This document shows, piece by piece, positions 61,587 through 61,716 of a stretch of 61,716 nt of DNA. The stretch is taken from positions 8,234-69,949 of the forward strand of contig SVOZ01000009.1 of the NCBI GenBank assembly GCA_015066115.1, in the 5' to 3' direction. Every line of letters starts with the position of its first letter. Positions within the stretch are counted from its first letter, which is position 1. Origin of the DNA: Oscillospiraceae bacterium. Lineage in GTDB: Bacteria > Bacillota > Clostridia > Oscillospirales > Ruminococcaceae. A model generated the notes under the pieces. It saw only the letters and a list, made by a program, of their open reading frames with translations. It was not told the origin of the DNA and did not search any database. Both the position numbers and the translations under genes were made by a program.

Positions 61587-61716
61587 ATTGGGTAAAAATT
61601 TCTTTGGCGATTTTCAAGATTTGAGACATAATCGCTTTGTCGGCTTCGTACATTGCACGAGCCGGAGGATTACCACGGGTGATAACTAAATCGCCTTTAT
61701 CAGTTGTTTTAATTAT
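61585..61716 (-). CDS. Partial gene at window edge, C-terminal 43 residues
   Basis: Open from the window end to TAA at 61585-61587. Visible residues include TTDKGDLVITRGNPPARAM and a helical end DKAIMSQILKIAKEIF. No family recognised. It converges on the HTH-Fic unit and may belong to the same accessory region. Confidence 0.6.
   Translation of the reverse strand: MIKTTDKGDLVITRGNPPARAMYEADKAIMSQILKIAKEIFTQ

Overview
The window looks like chromosome of a low-to-mid-GC, endospore-forming anaerobic member of the Clostridia, most like uncultured gut Oscillospirales/Ruminococcaceae. This is inferred from gene content: spoIVA, a pyruvate formate-lyase operon behind a ZTP riboswitch, NfnAB, and a PerR/desulfoferrodoxin/rubrerythrin oxygen-defence operon. 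tRNA genes encode their own CCA ends. Promoters are mostly TTGACA-17-TATAAT and ribosome binding sites are strong. I see no transposase, integrase, rRNA or CRISPR array.

Layout. 1-370: two tandem 123-bp repeat units. 0.4-7.3 kb: MacB-like ABC exporter, heparinase-like protein plus PnuC-like transporter, an orphan protein, and two copies of a promoter-bearing palindromic repeat. 7.4-13.9 kb: leftward genes for a shikimate-kinase-like protein, phosphodiesterase, MFS carrier, DivIVA-like protein, FAD enzyme and dUTPase, then an Sfp-type transferase. 14-16.9 kb: membrane protein, EEP nuclease, methyltransferase, tRNA-Val. 17-27 kb: rightward core block yceD-rpmF-DUF512-der-plsY, then foldase-like lipoprotein-secA, then spoIVA. 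27-30 kb: AT-rich islet of three exported proteins, including a ricin-lectin/amidase, bordered by tRNA-tail-like sequences. 30.3-33.3 kb: tRNA-Arg, radC, three small membrane proteins, tRNA-Thr. 33.4-38.8 kb: ZTP riboswitch-pflB-pflA-nfnA-nfnB. 38.8-46.6 kb: transport, kinase, lipase, esterase, PHP protein, metalloprotease, acetyltransferase, four-helix-bundle protein. 46.8-47.9 kb: small membrane protein and five tRNAs (Val, Asp, Phe, Gly, Cys in transcription order). 48-51.6 kb: cell-surface amidase, YiiX-like hydrolase, AraC regulator. 51.7-55.5 kb: GH115-like protein, ribokinase, nucleoside hydrolase. 55.6-58.9 kb: Asn/Gln-rich miniprotein, rubrerythrin-desulfoferrodoxin-PerR, PP-loop protein, TIM-barrel protein. 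59-60 kb: rplM-rpsI. 60-61.7 kb: HTH-Fic module that may start an element inserted beside rpsI.

The most unusual signal is non-coding. Three leftward loci (33.1, 46.7 and 47.3 kb) share a terminator whose 5' arm can pair with either of two 3' arms, interleaved with a complementary TAAGTAATAAG-type tract. Downstream of each comes a TGN-TATAAT promoter whose predicted start falls at or just upstream of an AAGGCGG ribosome binding site that feeds an unrelated small gene. Other candidates are a folded, pseudoknot-capable leader before yceD-rpmF, a promoter-carrying repeat (3.1 and 6.2 kb), and the ZTP-controlled operon that joins PFL to NfnAB.
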